Assembly: GCA_963675625.1 (NCBI GenBank)
Contig: OY776497.1
Coordinates: 682,001 to 746,000, forward strand
Source: F22 sp963675625
Lineage (GTDB): Bacteria > Bacteroidota > Bacteroidia > Bacteroidales > Bacteroidaceae
Length of the DNA: 64,000 bases
Reading direction: 5' to 3'
Shown here in pieces: positions 9,150-16,709 of this stretch. The position numbers and the translations under genes are program-made. The notes below the pieces were generated by a model. That model was not told the DNA's origin. It searched no databases and worked only from the letters and a program-made list of their open reading frames with translations. Within the stretch, counting starts at the first letter, position 1. Every line of letters starts with the position of its first letter.

Positions 9150-10760
9150 ATGAATATGTTTTGTTATCAATGTCAAGAAGCAGCACAAGGTACTGGATGT
9201 ACAGTGGCTGGTGTGTGTGGAAAGAAAAGTGATCTTTCAGCTGAACTAGATTTATTGATTCTAGCAGTACGTCGACTATCTGTAGCTGCAACTGCACTAC
9301 GTCAAGCCAAAGTAGACTTCTCAAATGAAGCAGTAGTAAACCGCTATGTAGTGGAAGGGCTCTTCATGACTATTACAAATGCCAACTTCGACAAAAAGCA
9401 AATACATGAGCGCATCACTGTAGGTTATGATTTGCTTGAAGACCTATACAATATGGCTTCTACAAATGATGTGACTCTTCCTGAAATAACAGAAGAAGCA
9501 TGGCTAGGGGTGTTGAGCGAAAGCAATGAAGATGTACGTAGCCTACGTGAATTAACGATCTATGGATTGAAGGGATTGGCAGCTTACGTCAAACATGCGA
9601 TGAACTTGAACTATGACGATATGAACATCCATGTATTTATCCAAGAAGCCTTCTTTGATATGACCACTAAGGATTTGTCTCTTGAAGAACTAACCGCACT
9701 CGTCATGAAAACTGGCGAATATGGGGTAAAAGGTATGGCACTTTTGGATACTGCCAATACATCTACATATGGCAACCCTGAAATCACCGAGGTCAATATT
9801 GGTACTCGTAAGAATCCAGCAATCTTAATATCTGGTCATGATTTACATGATATGGAAGCTCTCTTAAAACAAACAGAAGGAACAGGTGTGGATGTCTATA
9901 CACATAGTGAAATGCTTCCGGCCAACTACTACCCAGCATTTAAGAAGTATAGCCACTTCGCTGGCAACTATGGTAATGCTTGGTGGAGACAACGTGAAGA
10001 ATTTGAGAGTTTCAATGGACCTATTCTATTCACAACGAACTGTATTGTACCGCCTACTAGCAAAAATACTTATTTGAAACGCTTATTTACAACGGGTACT
10101 ACTGGCTACCCAGGTGCTAAGCATATCGAAGCTGACGTTGATGGGTATAAGGACTTCAGTGAATTGATCGAACTAGCTAAAACGCTTCCCGCACCAACAC
10201 AGATTGAAGAAGGTACCATCATAGGTGGTTTTGCTCATGCACAAGTATTCCAATTGGCAGATAAGGTAGTAGAGGCAGTAAAAACTGGTGCAATCAAACA
10301 ATTTGTGGTAATGGCTGGTTGCGATGGTCGAATGAATGCTCGCAACTACTATTCAGACTACGCATCTGCACTCCCCAAGGATATGGTGATCTTGACCGCT
10401 GGTTGTGCTAAATATCGCTACAACAAATTGAACTTAGGTGATATTGGTGGTATTCCACGTGTACTAGATGCAGGACAATGTAACGATAGCTACTCATTGG
10501 CTTTAATTGCTTTGAAGTTGAAAGAGATCTTCGAATTGAACGACATCAATGAGCTACCTATCACATATAATATCGCATGGTATGAACAAAAGGCAGTTAT
10601 CGTTTTGCTTGCTTTGCTTCACCTAGGTGTACACAATATTCATATCGGACCGACTCTACCAGCTTTCTTATCGCCTAACGTAGCCAAAATTCTAATAGAA
10701 ACTTTTGGACTGGGAACAATTGATACAGTAGAAAAAGATATTGCTAGCATACTACAATAA
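9150..10760 (+). CDS. hcp: Hydroxylamine reductase (hybrid cluster protein)
   Basis: A 536-residue hybrid-cluster protein, which reduces hydroxylamine and is best known for removing nitric oxide in anaerobes. The N-terminal iron-sulfur ligands are C5, C8, C17 and C23 (MNMFCYQCQE ... GTGCTVAGVC), the compact spacing of strict anaerobes. Hybrid-cluster ligand motifs follow in order: SGHDLHDMEA, TTNCIVPP, VMAGCDGR, LTAGCAKYRYN, DAGQCNDSYS and WYEQKAV. Length is normal. No hcr reductase gene adjoins it. A Crp/Fnr regulator is divergent and a candidate operator lies in the shared promoter, so control by nitrosative stress is likely. Confidence 0.96.
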   Translation: MNMFCYQCQEAAQGTGCTVAGVCGKKSDLSAELDLLILAVRRLSVAATALRQAKVDFSNEAVVNRYVVEGLFMTITNANFDKKQIHERITVGYDLLEDLYNMASTNDVTLPEITEEAWLGVLSESNEDVRSLRELTIYGLKGLAAYVKHAMNLNYDDMNIHVFIQEAFFDMTTKDLSLEELTALVMKTGEYGVKGMALLDTANTSTYGNPEITEVNIGTRKNPAILISGHDLHDMEALLKQTEGTGVDVYTHSEMLPANYYPAFKKYSHFAGNYGNAWWRQREEFESFNGPILFTTNCIVPPTSKNTYLKRLFTTGTTGYPGAKHIEADVDGYKDFSELIELAKTLPAPTQIEEGTIIGGFAHAQVFQLADKVVEAVKTGAIKQFVVMAGCDGRMNARNYYSDYASALPKDMVILTAGCAKYRYNKLNLGDIGGIPRVLDAGQCNDSYSLALIALKLKEIFELNDINELPITYNIAWYEQKAVIVLLALLHLGVHNIHIGPTLPAFLSPNVAKILIETFGLGTIDTVEKDIASILQ

Positions 10761-10800
10761 GGAGTATACCTACAATTATGTAAAAGCATAGAATATGTAA

Positions 10801-10836
10801 ACTAAGGGACTACGTGCTAGCATGTAGTCTCTTAGT
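10801..10836 (+). terminator. Terminator hairpin after hcp
   Basis: ACTAAGGGACTAC pairs with GTAGTCTCTTAGT (one G-U pair) around a ten-base loop, 40 bases past the hcp stop. The T-run after it is poor, so it may rely on Rho. Confidence 0.6.
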
Positions 10837-10891
10837 TATGTATAAAGATATTATCAAAAGAAAAATAACATAGTATAATGGCAAAGCCCTA

Positions 10892-10907
10892 TACATTGTC
10901 CAATGTA
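10892..10907. repeat. Short palindrome upstream of asnA
   Basis: TACATTG-TC-CAATGTA: two perfect seven-base arms about 75 bases upstream of the asnA -7 box. It could be an operator; no partner regulator is adjacent. Confidence 0.35.
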
Positions 10908-10980
10908 CTACATGGTAAAATAAAAAATCATAAAACAGAAAAAACAAGCAAGAAAACATTCTATTTGTTACAATTATCAC

Positions 10981-10988
10981 TATATTTG
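10981..10988 (+). promoter_or_regulatory. -7 promoter box of asnA
   Basis: TATATTTG matches the Bacteroidota consensus and is followed by a leader of about 40 bases to the asnA ATG. Confidence 0.6.
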
Positions 10989-11034
10989 CATCACATATAA
11001 AGAATACAACAATTTAATGTAACAATATATTACT

Positions 11035-12072
11035 ATGAGCTATTTATTTAAACCAGTAGGATACAGGGCATTGCTAGATTTGCCTCAAACAGAACTAGGT
11101 ATACACAAGATCAAAGGTTTTTTTCAACAAAACCTTTCTGCTGAATTAAAATTGCGTCGCGTTACCGCTCCATTATTCGTATTGAAAGGTATGGGGATAA
11201 ACGATGATTTGAACGGTATCGAACGCCCCGTTTCATTTCCCATCAAAGATCTAAATGATGCAACCGCTGAAGTTGTGCATTCATTGGCCAAATGGAAACG
11301 ACTTACTTTAGCAGACTATAATATTGAAAGTGGCTACGGTATATATACAGACATGAACGCCATTCGCCCAGATGAAGAGTTGGGCAATCTACACTCACTA
11401 TATGTAGACCAATGGGACTGGGAACGTGTGATGGAAGCAGAAGATAGAAATCCTAGTTTCTTAAAGGACATTGTACGTCGTATCTATGCTGCCATACGCC
11501 GTACTGAATATTTGGTGTATGAAATGTTTCCGCAAATCAGACCCCAACTACCCGATGAAATCTTCTTCATTCACGCCGAAGAACTGCGTCAAAAATATCC
11601 CGACATGACACCTAAAGAACGAGAGACGGCTATATGTAAAGCACACGGTGCCGTATTCATTATGGGTATTGGAGGAGCACTTGGTGATGGAGAAAAGCAT
11701 GATGGACGAGCTCCCGATTATGATGATTATACTACGCTTGGCGAAAATGGTCTACCTGGGTTAAATGGAGATATTCTGCTTTGGAATCCTGTATTGCAAC
11801 AAAGCTTTGAAATCTCAAGTATGGGTATTCGTGTTGATAAACAAGCTCTAGAAACCCAACTAAAACTGAGCGGTGAGGAAGACCGTGCACAATTGTACTT
11901 TCATAAACGCTTACTAGAAGGTACCTTGCCACTATCTATTGGTGGAGGAATTGGGCAAAGTCGTCTGTGCATGTTCTTACTTCGCAAAGCGCATATTGGA
12001 GAAATTCAAGCAAGCATCTGGTCGGATGAGATGCGCAAAGAATGTGCAGAAAATGGCATACCATTAATTTAA
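11035..12072 (+). CDS. asnA: Aspartate-ammonia ligase
   Basis: A 345-residue cytoplasmic enzyme that makes asparagine from aspartate, ammonia and ATP; it is related to class II aminoacyl-tRNA synthetases. Motifs of the family are visible: RPVSFPIKDLNDATAEVVHSL, LHSLYVDQWDWE, and the class II motif near the end, LPLSIGGGIGQSRLCMFLL. Length matches the usual 330-345. It is a single-gene unit with its own -7 box and a strong terminator at 12104-12145. Use of free ammonia suits an anaerobe living in an ammonia-rich gut or oral site. Confidence 0.97.
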   Translation: MSYLFKPVGYRALLDLPQTELGIHKIKGFFQQNLSAELKLRRVTAPLFVLKGMGINDDLNGIERPVSFPIKDLNDATAEVVHSLAKWKRLTLADYNIESGYGIYTDMNAIRPDEELGNLHSLYVDQWDWERVMEAEDRNPSFLKDIVRRIYAAIRRTEYLVYEMFPQIRPQLPDEIFFIHAEELRQKYPDMTPKERETAICKAHGAVFIMGIGGALGDGEKHDGRAPDYDDYTTLGENGLPGLNGDILLWNPVLQQSFEISSMGIRVDKQALETQLKLSGEEDRAQLYFHKRLLEGTLPLSIGGGIGQSRLCMFLLRKAHIGEIQASIWSDEMRKECAENGIPLI

Positions 12073-12103
12073 AGAACAACTAAAATTCTCTCAATTTTGT
12101 TTG

Positions 12104-12145
12104 ACGAGGGTTGTGTACCTAAAGAGGTATGCAACTCTCGTTTTG
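12104..12145 (+). terminator. Rho-independent terminator after asnA
   Basis: ACGAGGGTTG pairs with CAACTCTCGT (one G-U pair), extended by TGTACCT/AGGTATG, then TTTT. It lies about 30 bases past the asnA stop. Confidence 0.8.
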
Positions 12146-12178
12146 TATGTATAATTTGGAGGGCAATTTGAATAGTGC

Positions 12179-12186
12179 TATATTTG
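12179..12186 (+). promoter_or_regulatory. -7 promoter box of the TSCPD gene
   Basis: TATATTTG, 40 bases before the ATG at 12227. It would drive the two-gene unit of TSCPD protein and permease. Confidence 0.6.
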
Positions 12187-12226
12187 CGTCTTGAATAAAT
12201 GAATACGGATATAGATTAAATTAAAC

Positions 12227-12517
12227 ATGAATATTTTTACCACTAGCAAAAAAAGAATAGCTCAAGATACAATAAAGTTTCAGTATAAAACAGTAGGTAC
12301 ATGTAGTAAATTAATTGATTTGACCATTGTAAATGGAGTGCTTGAATCAGTTGTCTTTACAGGAGGATGTGATGGTAATCTAAAAGGAATAGCTCTATTA
12401 GTCAAAGGTTTATCCCCTAAAGAAGTTATCAACAAACTGGAAGGAATCACTTGCAGAAGCAAACCGACCTCATGCCCCGATCAATTAGTACAAGCACTCA
12501 AACAAATGGGTTATTAA
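12227..12517 (+). CDS. TSCPD-domain protein (TIGR03905-like)
   Basis: A 96-residue protein that consists of a single TSCPD domain. The diagnostic pieces are GTCSKLIDL, FTGGCDGNLKGI and CRSKPTSCPDQL, with four conserved Cys that could bind metal. The same domain occurs at the C-terminus of some class II ribonucleotide reductases, where it is thought to bind nucleic acid or metal. The free-standing form has no proven function. It is followed 14 bases later by a PTS IIC-like membrane protein on the same transcript. Confidence 0.85.
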   Translation: MNIFTTSKKRIAQDTIKFQYKTVGTCSKLIDLTIVNGVLESVVFTGGCDGNLKGIALLVKGLSPKEVINKLEGITCRSKPTSCPDQLVQALKQMGY

Positions 12518-12531
12518 TACACTATACATAT

Positions 12532-13506
12532 ATGAATTATTTCATCCGCACGCTTAGTTCCATGACTTATGGACTATTCGCTTCACTAATTATTGGTAGT
12601 ATATTAAATATTATCGGGATCAAACTGGGTATTCCCTTTTTGTCCGAAACCATATGGCCAGCTGCTAAAGCACTAACTGGTCCAGCTATTGCCGCTGCTA
12701 TTGCGTACGGATTGAATGCCCCTACTCTCGTTGTCCTATCCACTTTAATTCCAGGTGCTATTGGAGGACATTTAGGTGGTCCTGTCGGTGCTTATTTAGC
12801 TGCAATAGCAGGTACTGAGTTGGGTCGTTTAGTGAGTCAACGTACTAAAATAGATATCCTGATAACACCCACAGTTACCATTATTGGTGGTAGCTTAGTT
12901 GGTTATTTTGCTGGTCCCTATATCCAAAATATGATGGTCGGTTTTGGCCATATTATCGAATCTGCAACAACATTACAACCTTTTTGGATGAGTATTGTAG
13001 TAGCTGTACTGATGGGAATGGCATTGACGTTACCTATTTCTAGTGCAGCAATTGGTATTATGTTGAGTTTAAGCGGACTTGCTGCGGGGGCGGCAACTGT
13101 AGGATGCTCTGCACAAATGATTGGTTTTGCAGTGATGGGTATAACAGTCAATGGACTGGGGGGATTTCTCTCACAAAGCTTAGGGACCTCCATGCTACAA
13201 ATGCCCAATATTATGAAGAACTGGCGTATCTGGATCCCTCCTACTCTTGCGAGTGCGATTTCTGCTCCAATTGCCACCATATACTTTCACCTTGAGAACA
13301 CGCCTATAGGCTCTGGTATGGGTACTAGTGGGCTAGTTGGACAATTTGGCACATTAGAAGCCATGGAAAAAGCAGGGTACAGTATGCACTACATTCTATT
13401 ATCCATCAGTATGTGCCACATCATATTGCCAGCAGTACTAACAGCTGTATTTACTGTACTACTTATCAAACTGAAATGGATGAAACCGACAGATGTGAAA
13501 CTATAA
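12532..13506 (+). CDS. PTS_EIIC_2-family membrane permease
   Basis: A 324-residue protein with about nine or ten membrane segments and many Gly/Ala/Pro-rich loops (AIGGHLGGPVGAYLAA, GMGTSGLVGQFG). It matches the PTS_EIIC_2 group, related to the sugar channel of phosphotransferase systems. It carries no IIA or IIB domain and no PTS phosphocarrier gene adjoins it, so phosphorylation-coupled transport is unproven. Start chosen at the ATG at 12532 (MNYFIRTLSS), 14 bases after the TSCPD stop; the longer frame overlaps that gene. The substrate is unknown. Confidence 0.8.
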   Translation: MNYFIRTLSSMTYGLFASLIIGSILNIIGIKLGIPFLSETIWPAAKALTGPAIAAAIAYGLNAPTLVVLSTLIPGAIGGHLGGPVGAYLAAIAGTELGRLVSQRTKIDILITPTVTIIGGSLVGYFAGPYIQNMMVGFGHIIESATTLQPFWMSIVVAVLMGMALTLPISSAAIGIMLSLSGLAAGAATVGCSAQMIGFAVMGITVNGLGGFLSQSLGTSMLQMPNIMKNWRIWIPPTLASAISAPIATIYFHLENTPIGSGMGTSGLVGQFGTLEAMEKAGYSMHYILLSISMCHIILPAVLTAVFTVLLIKLKWMKPTDVKL

Positions 13507-13590
13507 TAGTGTATACATAGCCTTCTCTGGTTCAATATAAGACATGAAATTTCTTTGATTAAGTAATCCCACGATTTACGGAATAAAAAA

Positions 13591-13631
13591 ACAGGTGTAT
13601 CGCTACGTCATAAACAAAGCGATACACCTGT
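13591..13631 (-). terminator. Rho-independent terminator after rubredoxin
   Basis: ACAGGTGTATCGCT and AGCGATACACCTGT are perfect inverted copies. On the minus strand the stem is followed by eight T, 21 bases past the rubredoxin stop. It can also stop the rightward permease transcript. Confidence 0.85.
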
Positions 13632-13652
13632 ATTTTCTTTTGAACTATAGAT

Positions 13653-13814
13653 TTATTCTTCTACTGGCTCAAAATCTTCTTTTCCAACACCACAAAGTGG
13701 GCATACCCAATCGTCTGGAATATCCTCAAATGCTGTTCCTGGTTCGATACCACCTTCTGGGTCACCAATTGTTGGATCATATACCCAATCGCATACTGTG
13801 CATATGTACTTCAT
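13653..13814 (-). CDS. Rubredoxin
   Basis: A 53-residue protein read directly from the minus strand between ATG (13812-13814) and TAA (13653-13655). The four iron ligands are in the two canonical knuckles, MKYICTVCDW (C5, C8) and DDWVCPLCGVG (C38, C41). Between them are the family's YDPTIGDPEGGIEPGTAFED features. Rubredoxin is a one-electron carrier used by anaerobes in oxygen and peroxide reduction. It is a single-gene unit with a strong terminator. The upstream box TTTATTTG is one mismatch from the -7 consensus. Confidence 0.96.
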   Translation of the reverse strand: MKYICTVCDWVYDPTIGDPEGGIEPGTAFEDIPDDWVCPLCGVGKEDFEPVEE

Positions 13815-14202
13815 AATGATTTACTTTTATCGTTAATACTTAAATTAGTTCATAACAAATAAAGAATAGCCCATACATATATATTGGTAAAAGCTATCTT
13901 ATTTCTTGTTCAAAACTACATGATTTTTCTCAATAAACAAAATAAAACGCATTCTTTTTTTGTATCAAATACAATTATAGCGTACCTCTATTTTAGGAGC
14001 ATACTTACTCTTAATTTGAGAAATAGCTTTTTACTACGTCCTCTTTCTTTTATTACTATGACAATTATTTGGAGATAAGCTTTAGTGACTTTTTTATAGC
14101 CTTTGCGCGTGTCGATTCAATCGTTTGGTCCCATCGATTCAAACGTTTGAATCGATGGGACCAAACGATTGAATCGAGGCAGACAAGCTCATTGTAAACT
14201 TA
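13815..14202. other. Non-coding gap between rubredoxin and LOG genes
   Basis: 388 bases without a convincing gene. The left part is the rubredoxin promoter region. The middle (13880-14080) is very AT-rich and holds only a 64-codon frame with a TTG start, which I reject. The right part holds the 66-base perfect palindrome at 14112-14177. Confidence 0.7.
14112..14177. repeat. 66-bp perfect palindrome
   Basis: Every base of 14112-14177 matches its reverse complement: two 32-base arms around a central CG. Each arm holds two near-identical 16-base units, TCGATTCAATCGTTTG (14112-14127) and TCGATTCAAACGTTTG (14134-14149), mirrored in the other arm, so the motif occurs four times. It begins 26 bases past the LOG stop codon, at the end of a five-gene leftward transcript. 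No T-run follows on either strand, so it is not a standard terminator. It could be an extragenic palindromic element, a protein-binding site or an mRNA-end stabiliser. Confidence 0.9.
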
Positions 14203-14811
14203 TTACATCTTAGCAAATTTGTTATACGAAGGGTCCCAAGTTGGTGGTTGTAACAAGAAATCGACTGCTTCTTCTGGTGTACTTGCTACTTGCCACAATC
14301 CACGATAGGTCTCATGCATAAATTTTTCGGAAATTGCGTGCTCATACATTTCAAGAAGTGGTTCGTAATATCCATCAATATTGACTATAATGATGGGCTT
14401 ATTGATCAAACCAAGCTGTTTCATTGTAATAACCTCTGTCAATTCTTCAAAGGTACCTGGGCCACCTGGCAATGCTATCAATGCATCTGCACGATGAATC
14501 AACTCTTGCTTACGCTCATGCATAGAAGGCACAATGATGAGTTCAGTCATTTCTGTGTGGTGCCAATTATTGTCGACCATAAACTGTGGAATAATACCCG
14601 TAGCCTGTCCCCCAGCCTCCAATACCGCATCAGCTGTAAGAGACATGAGCCCCATATTACCCGCTCCATTAATCAATCGAATATTATTTTCGGCCAATAA
14701 TCGGCCTAGTGTACGGGCGTATTCATTGTATTTCTCAGCTATTTGAGTACTTGATGCACAATATACAGTAACGCTTGTAGGGCGTTTAAATTCATCTTCT
14801 TTCATGATCAT
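14203..14811 (-). CDS. LOG-family protein (TIGR00730)
   Basis: A 202-residue Rossmann-like protein with the family signature PGGPGTFEE at residues 115-123, the MHERK segment before it, and GAGNMGLM for nucleotide binding. LOG enzymes cleave ribose-5-phosphate from nucleoside monophosphates, such as cytokinin ribotides in plants; many bacterial members act on AMP. An alternative ATG lies two codons downstream (14805). It is the last gene of the leftward metY-maeB unit, 54 bases after the membrane protein, with a small hairpin (14832-14851) between them. Confidence 0.92.
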   Translation of the reverse strand: MIMKEDEFKRPTSVTVYCASSTQIAEKYNEYARTLGRLLAENNIRLINGAGNMGLMSLTADAVLEAGGQATGIIPQFMVDNNWHHTEMTELIIVPSMHERKQELIHRADALIALPGGPGTFEELTEVITMKQLGLINKPIIIVNIDGYYEPLLEMYEHAISEKFMHETYRGLWQVASTPEEAVDFLLQPPTWDPSYNKFAKM

Positions 14812-14831
14812 TTGAATGTATTAATCGTAAA

Positions 14832-14851
14832 TCACAATCCATTGATTGTGA
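14832..14851. repeat. Small intercistronic hairpin
   Basis: TCACAATC-CATT-GATTGTGA, an eight-base perfect stem between the GT-C-like gene and LOG. No T-run; it could be a processing site. Confidence 0.4.
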
Positions 14852-14865
14852 AAATTAGTTCTCTT

Positions 14866-16506
14866 TTATTGTCTAAATGCGGGCTTAATATATATAGGTG
14901 TAGCGGCTGTAATAACTTGAAAAGGGAGCACATTCCATACCCGCGCCACCACATATCGATGTCCTTGCTTAGTCGTAATAGGTGCACAGTCAATTGTACT
15001 AGTCACAGAGTTTTTATATATATACTTAGCCACTGCAGAAAATACGTGCATATGACTATTCAAAGCTACATGTACATTAAACCCTGTTGGAATGGTTTCG
15101 TCTGCTGAAAGTTTATATACAATACAGTCATTGCAAGAGGGCTTATAGAAGACATTAGGGCTGATCTCTTGGGCTGTGTCACAAAATGTATCATCCAGAT
15201 ACAATTCATGATACAACACAGTACGCAAGCCACTAATAGGTAATTTTTGTCCCAGTACAATAGGCGTTTTTTTATTGTACAATGAATTCGGATTGACACC
15301 GATAAAATTATCTTCGGCCAGCACAACTCCATCTGTAGTGTGTCTTATGGTATTATTTTCTAACGTAATCTGGCGGTATCGTTTGACTGAATAAGGGATC
15401 CAATACACTGATACACCAACAAATAATACCAGCAAAGCTCCTTGTATATATTTGTACGTATTCGAAGAGAACTCAGAAGCCCCATATAATCGAACCAGAA
15501 ATACAGCCGAAAATAATTGTAAAGGAAAATACATTCTTGGACCTGAACTATTCGATATACCAGCAAAACAATTGACAAAAATAAAGCCCAATAATAAAGC
15601 AAGTATTCCAATATTCTTTTTGAGAAAAAGAAGGCAAGATGCTCTATGCCGTGCAAACCAGATAGCAATCCATATAACCACTAAATCAAAAAGGTGCGCA
15701 TAGACGCCCAAACGTGCTATTCCTCTAATTACATTATAGACGTAACTACCAGTTAAAGTTTTTGCTTCTTGTAATCGTCCTAAAGTAGAAGGTGCCAATA
15801 TAATGGTCGCTGCTCCTAAAGCAACGAAAACACCCATCCAGAATGTTCTCCAATTTGGTTTAATCAAAAACGTAATGGCTAGCATAAGCCCCATAGGCAC
15901 AGCGTAAGCTTCTGTCGTGGCACCAGCAATAAACGAAATAGGAATCATGGCATATATACTCCACTTTTTCTTTTCTACAAGATAAAAGTAAAACAAATTA
16001 ATCATGCCAGCCCACATGTAATTGAAAGCTCCCATTTTCCAGAAAAAGGTCTTCTCTTTGGGCACTTGTAGTGTAAAAAACAACAGGGAACACAAGGCCA
16101 TCACAACAAATACAAGATGCTTATTCTTTATTTGCTCTTTAGGCAACACATTGATAGCTAAACCATATGAAAGCAAAACCCATACTATAACATGGGCACT
16201 ATTCATAATATAACTAGGAAGCATATAGATCAATGCAGATGGTATTAGCGCATTAATCAAAAAACGGCCTTCATTACCATACCAATAGTAATAAATCGAT
16301 TGATGCAGACAATCTGCCCAGCTACTAATCACTTCACCTGTATATTGGTGATTGATATCTTTGAGTGGACCATGCATATAATCATCCCAATACAAAGGAG
16401 TATAAAAAGTACAAAGTCCGAAGACAATAAGTACAGCAAAAAAGACTCCCCATACCATCCAATGTCCAAACGGTGTGTATTTACTAATCATCGTTTTGTG
16501 CTCCAT
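14866..16506 (-). CDS. DUF6056/GT-C-like polytopic membrane protein
   Basis: A 546-residue protein with roughly ten or eleven membrane segments in the first 360 residues and a soluble, probably periplasmic C-terminal part of about 180 residues. Just after the first membrane segment it has YWDDYMHG, the acidic pair typical of GT-C glycosyltransferases that use lipid-linked sugars. GNEGRFL and GATTEAYAVPMGL also resemble DUF6056 members found in polysaccharide loci. It probably adds a sugar or another group to a surface glycan. No other glycan gene is nearby. It starts 11 bases after the stop of a 62-residue membrane protein. Confidence 0.65.
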   Translation of the reverse strand: MEHKTMISKYTPFGHWMVWGVFFAVLIVFGLCTFYTPLYWDDYMHGPLKDINHQYTGEVISSWADCLHQSIYYYWYGNEGRFLINALIPSALIYMLPSYIMNSAHVIVWVLLSYGLAINVLPKEQIKNKHLVFVVMALCSLLFFTLQVPKEKTFFWKMGAFNYMWAGMINLFYFYLVEKKKWSIYAMIPISFIAGATTEAYAVPMGLMLAITFLIKPNWRTFWMGVFVALGAATIILAPSTLGRLQEAKTLTGSYVYNVIRGIARLGVYAHLFDLVVIWIAIWFARHRASCLLFLKKNIGILALLLGFIFVNCFAGISNSSGPRMYFPLQLFSAVFLVRLYGASEFSSNTYKYIQGALLVLFVGVSVYWIPYSVKRYRQITLENNTIRHTTDGVVLAEDNFIGVNPNSLYNKKTPIVLGQKLPISGLRTVLYHELYLDDTFCDTAQEISPNVFYKPSCNDCIVYKLSADETIPTGFNVHVALNSHMHVFSAVAKYIYKNSVTSTIDCAPITTKQGHRYVVARVWNVLPFQVITAATPIYIKPAFRQ

Positions 16507-16517
16507 AGTTCATATAA

Positions 16518-16706
16518 TTACTGATTCTTCTTACCTCTCATCTGTTTGTATATAGGCATGAAGACGAAAGCCCCTGATAGCAACAACGTTACTATCAGAG
16601 GACCATCAACTTTTTTTACATGTGTCGTTATATAAGCACACATCAGGAGCCATAACAACACGATACATACTATTTGAGAAGAAGATAACTTCTTACGTTT
16701 ACTCAT
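16518..16706 (-). CDS. Small two-helix membrane protein
   Basis: A 62-residue protein with a basic N-terminus (MSKRKKLSSS), two hydrophobic segments (about 11-28 and 36-52), a short polar loop and a basic C-terminus (KQMRGKKNQ). That predicts both ends in the cytoplasm. It has an ATG start three bases after the maeB stop and ends 11 bases before the next gene, so it is well packed in the operon. I do not recognise a family. Confidence 0.6.
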   Translation of the reverse strand: MSKRKKLSSSQIVCIVLLWLLMCAYITTHVKKVDGPLIVTLLLSGAFVFMPIYKQMRGKKNQ

Positions 16707-16709
16707 TTC

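Noticed and set aside
13884..14078. 64-codon plus-strand frame in the rubredoxin-LOG gap
   Set aside because: TTG start, extreme AT content and hydrophobic composition of the kind produced by random AT-rich sequence.
14112..14177. Reading the 66-bp palindrome as an ordinary Rho-independent terminator
   Set aside because: No T-run follows the stem on either strand, and the internal repeated units are not explained by termination.
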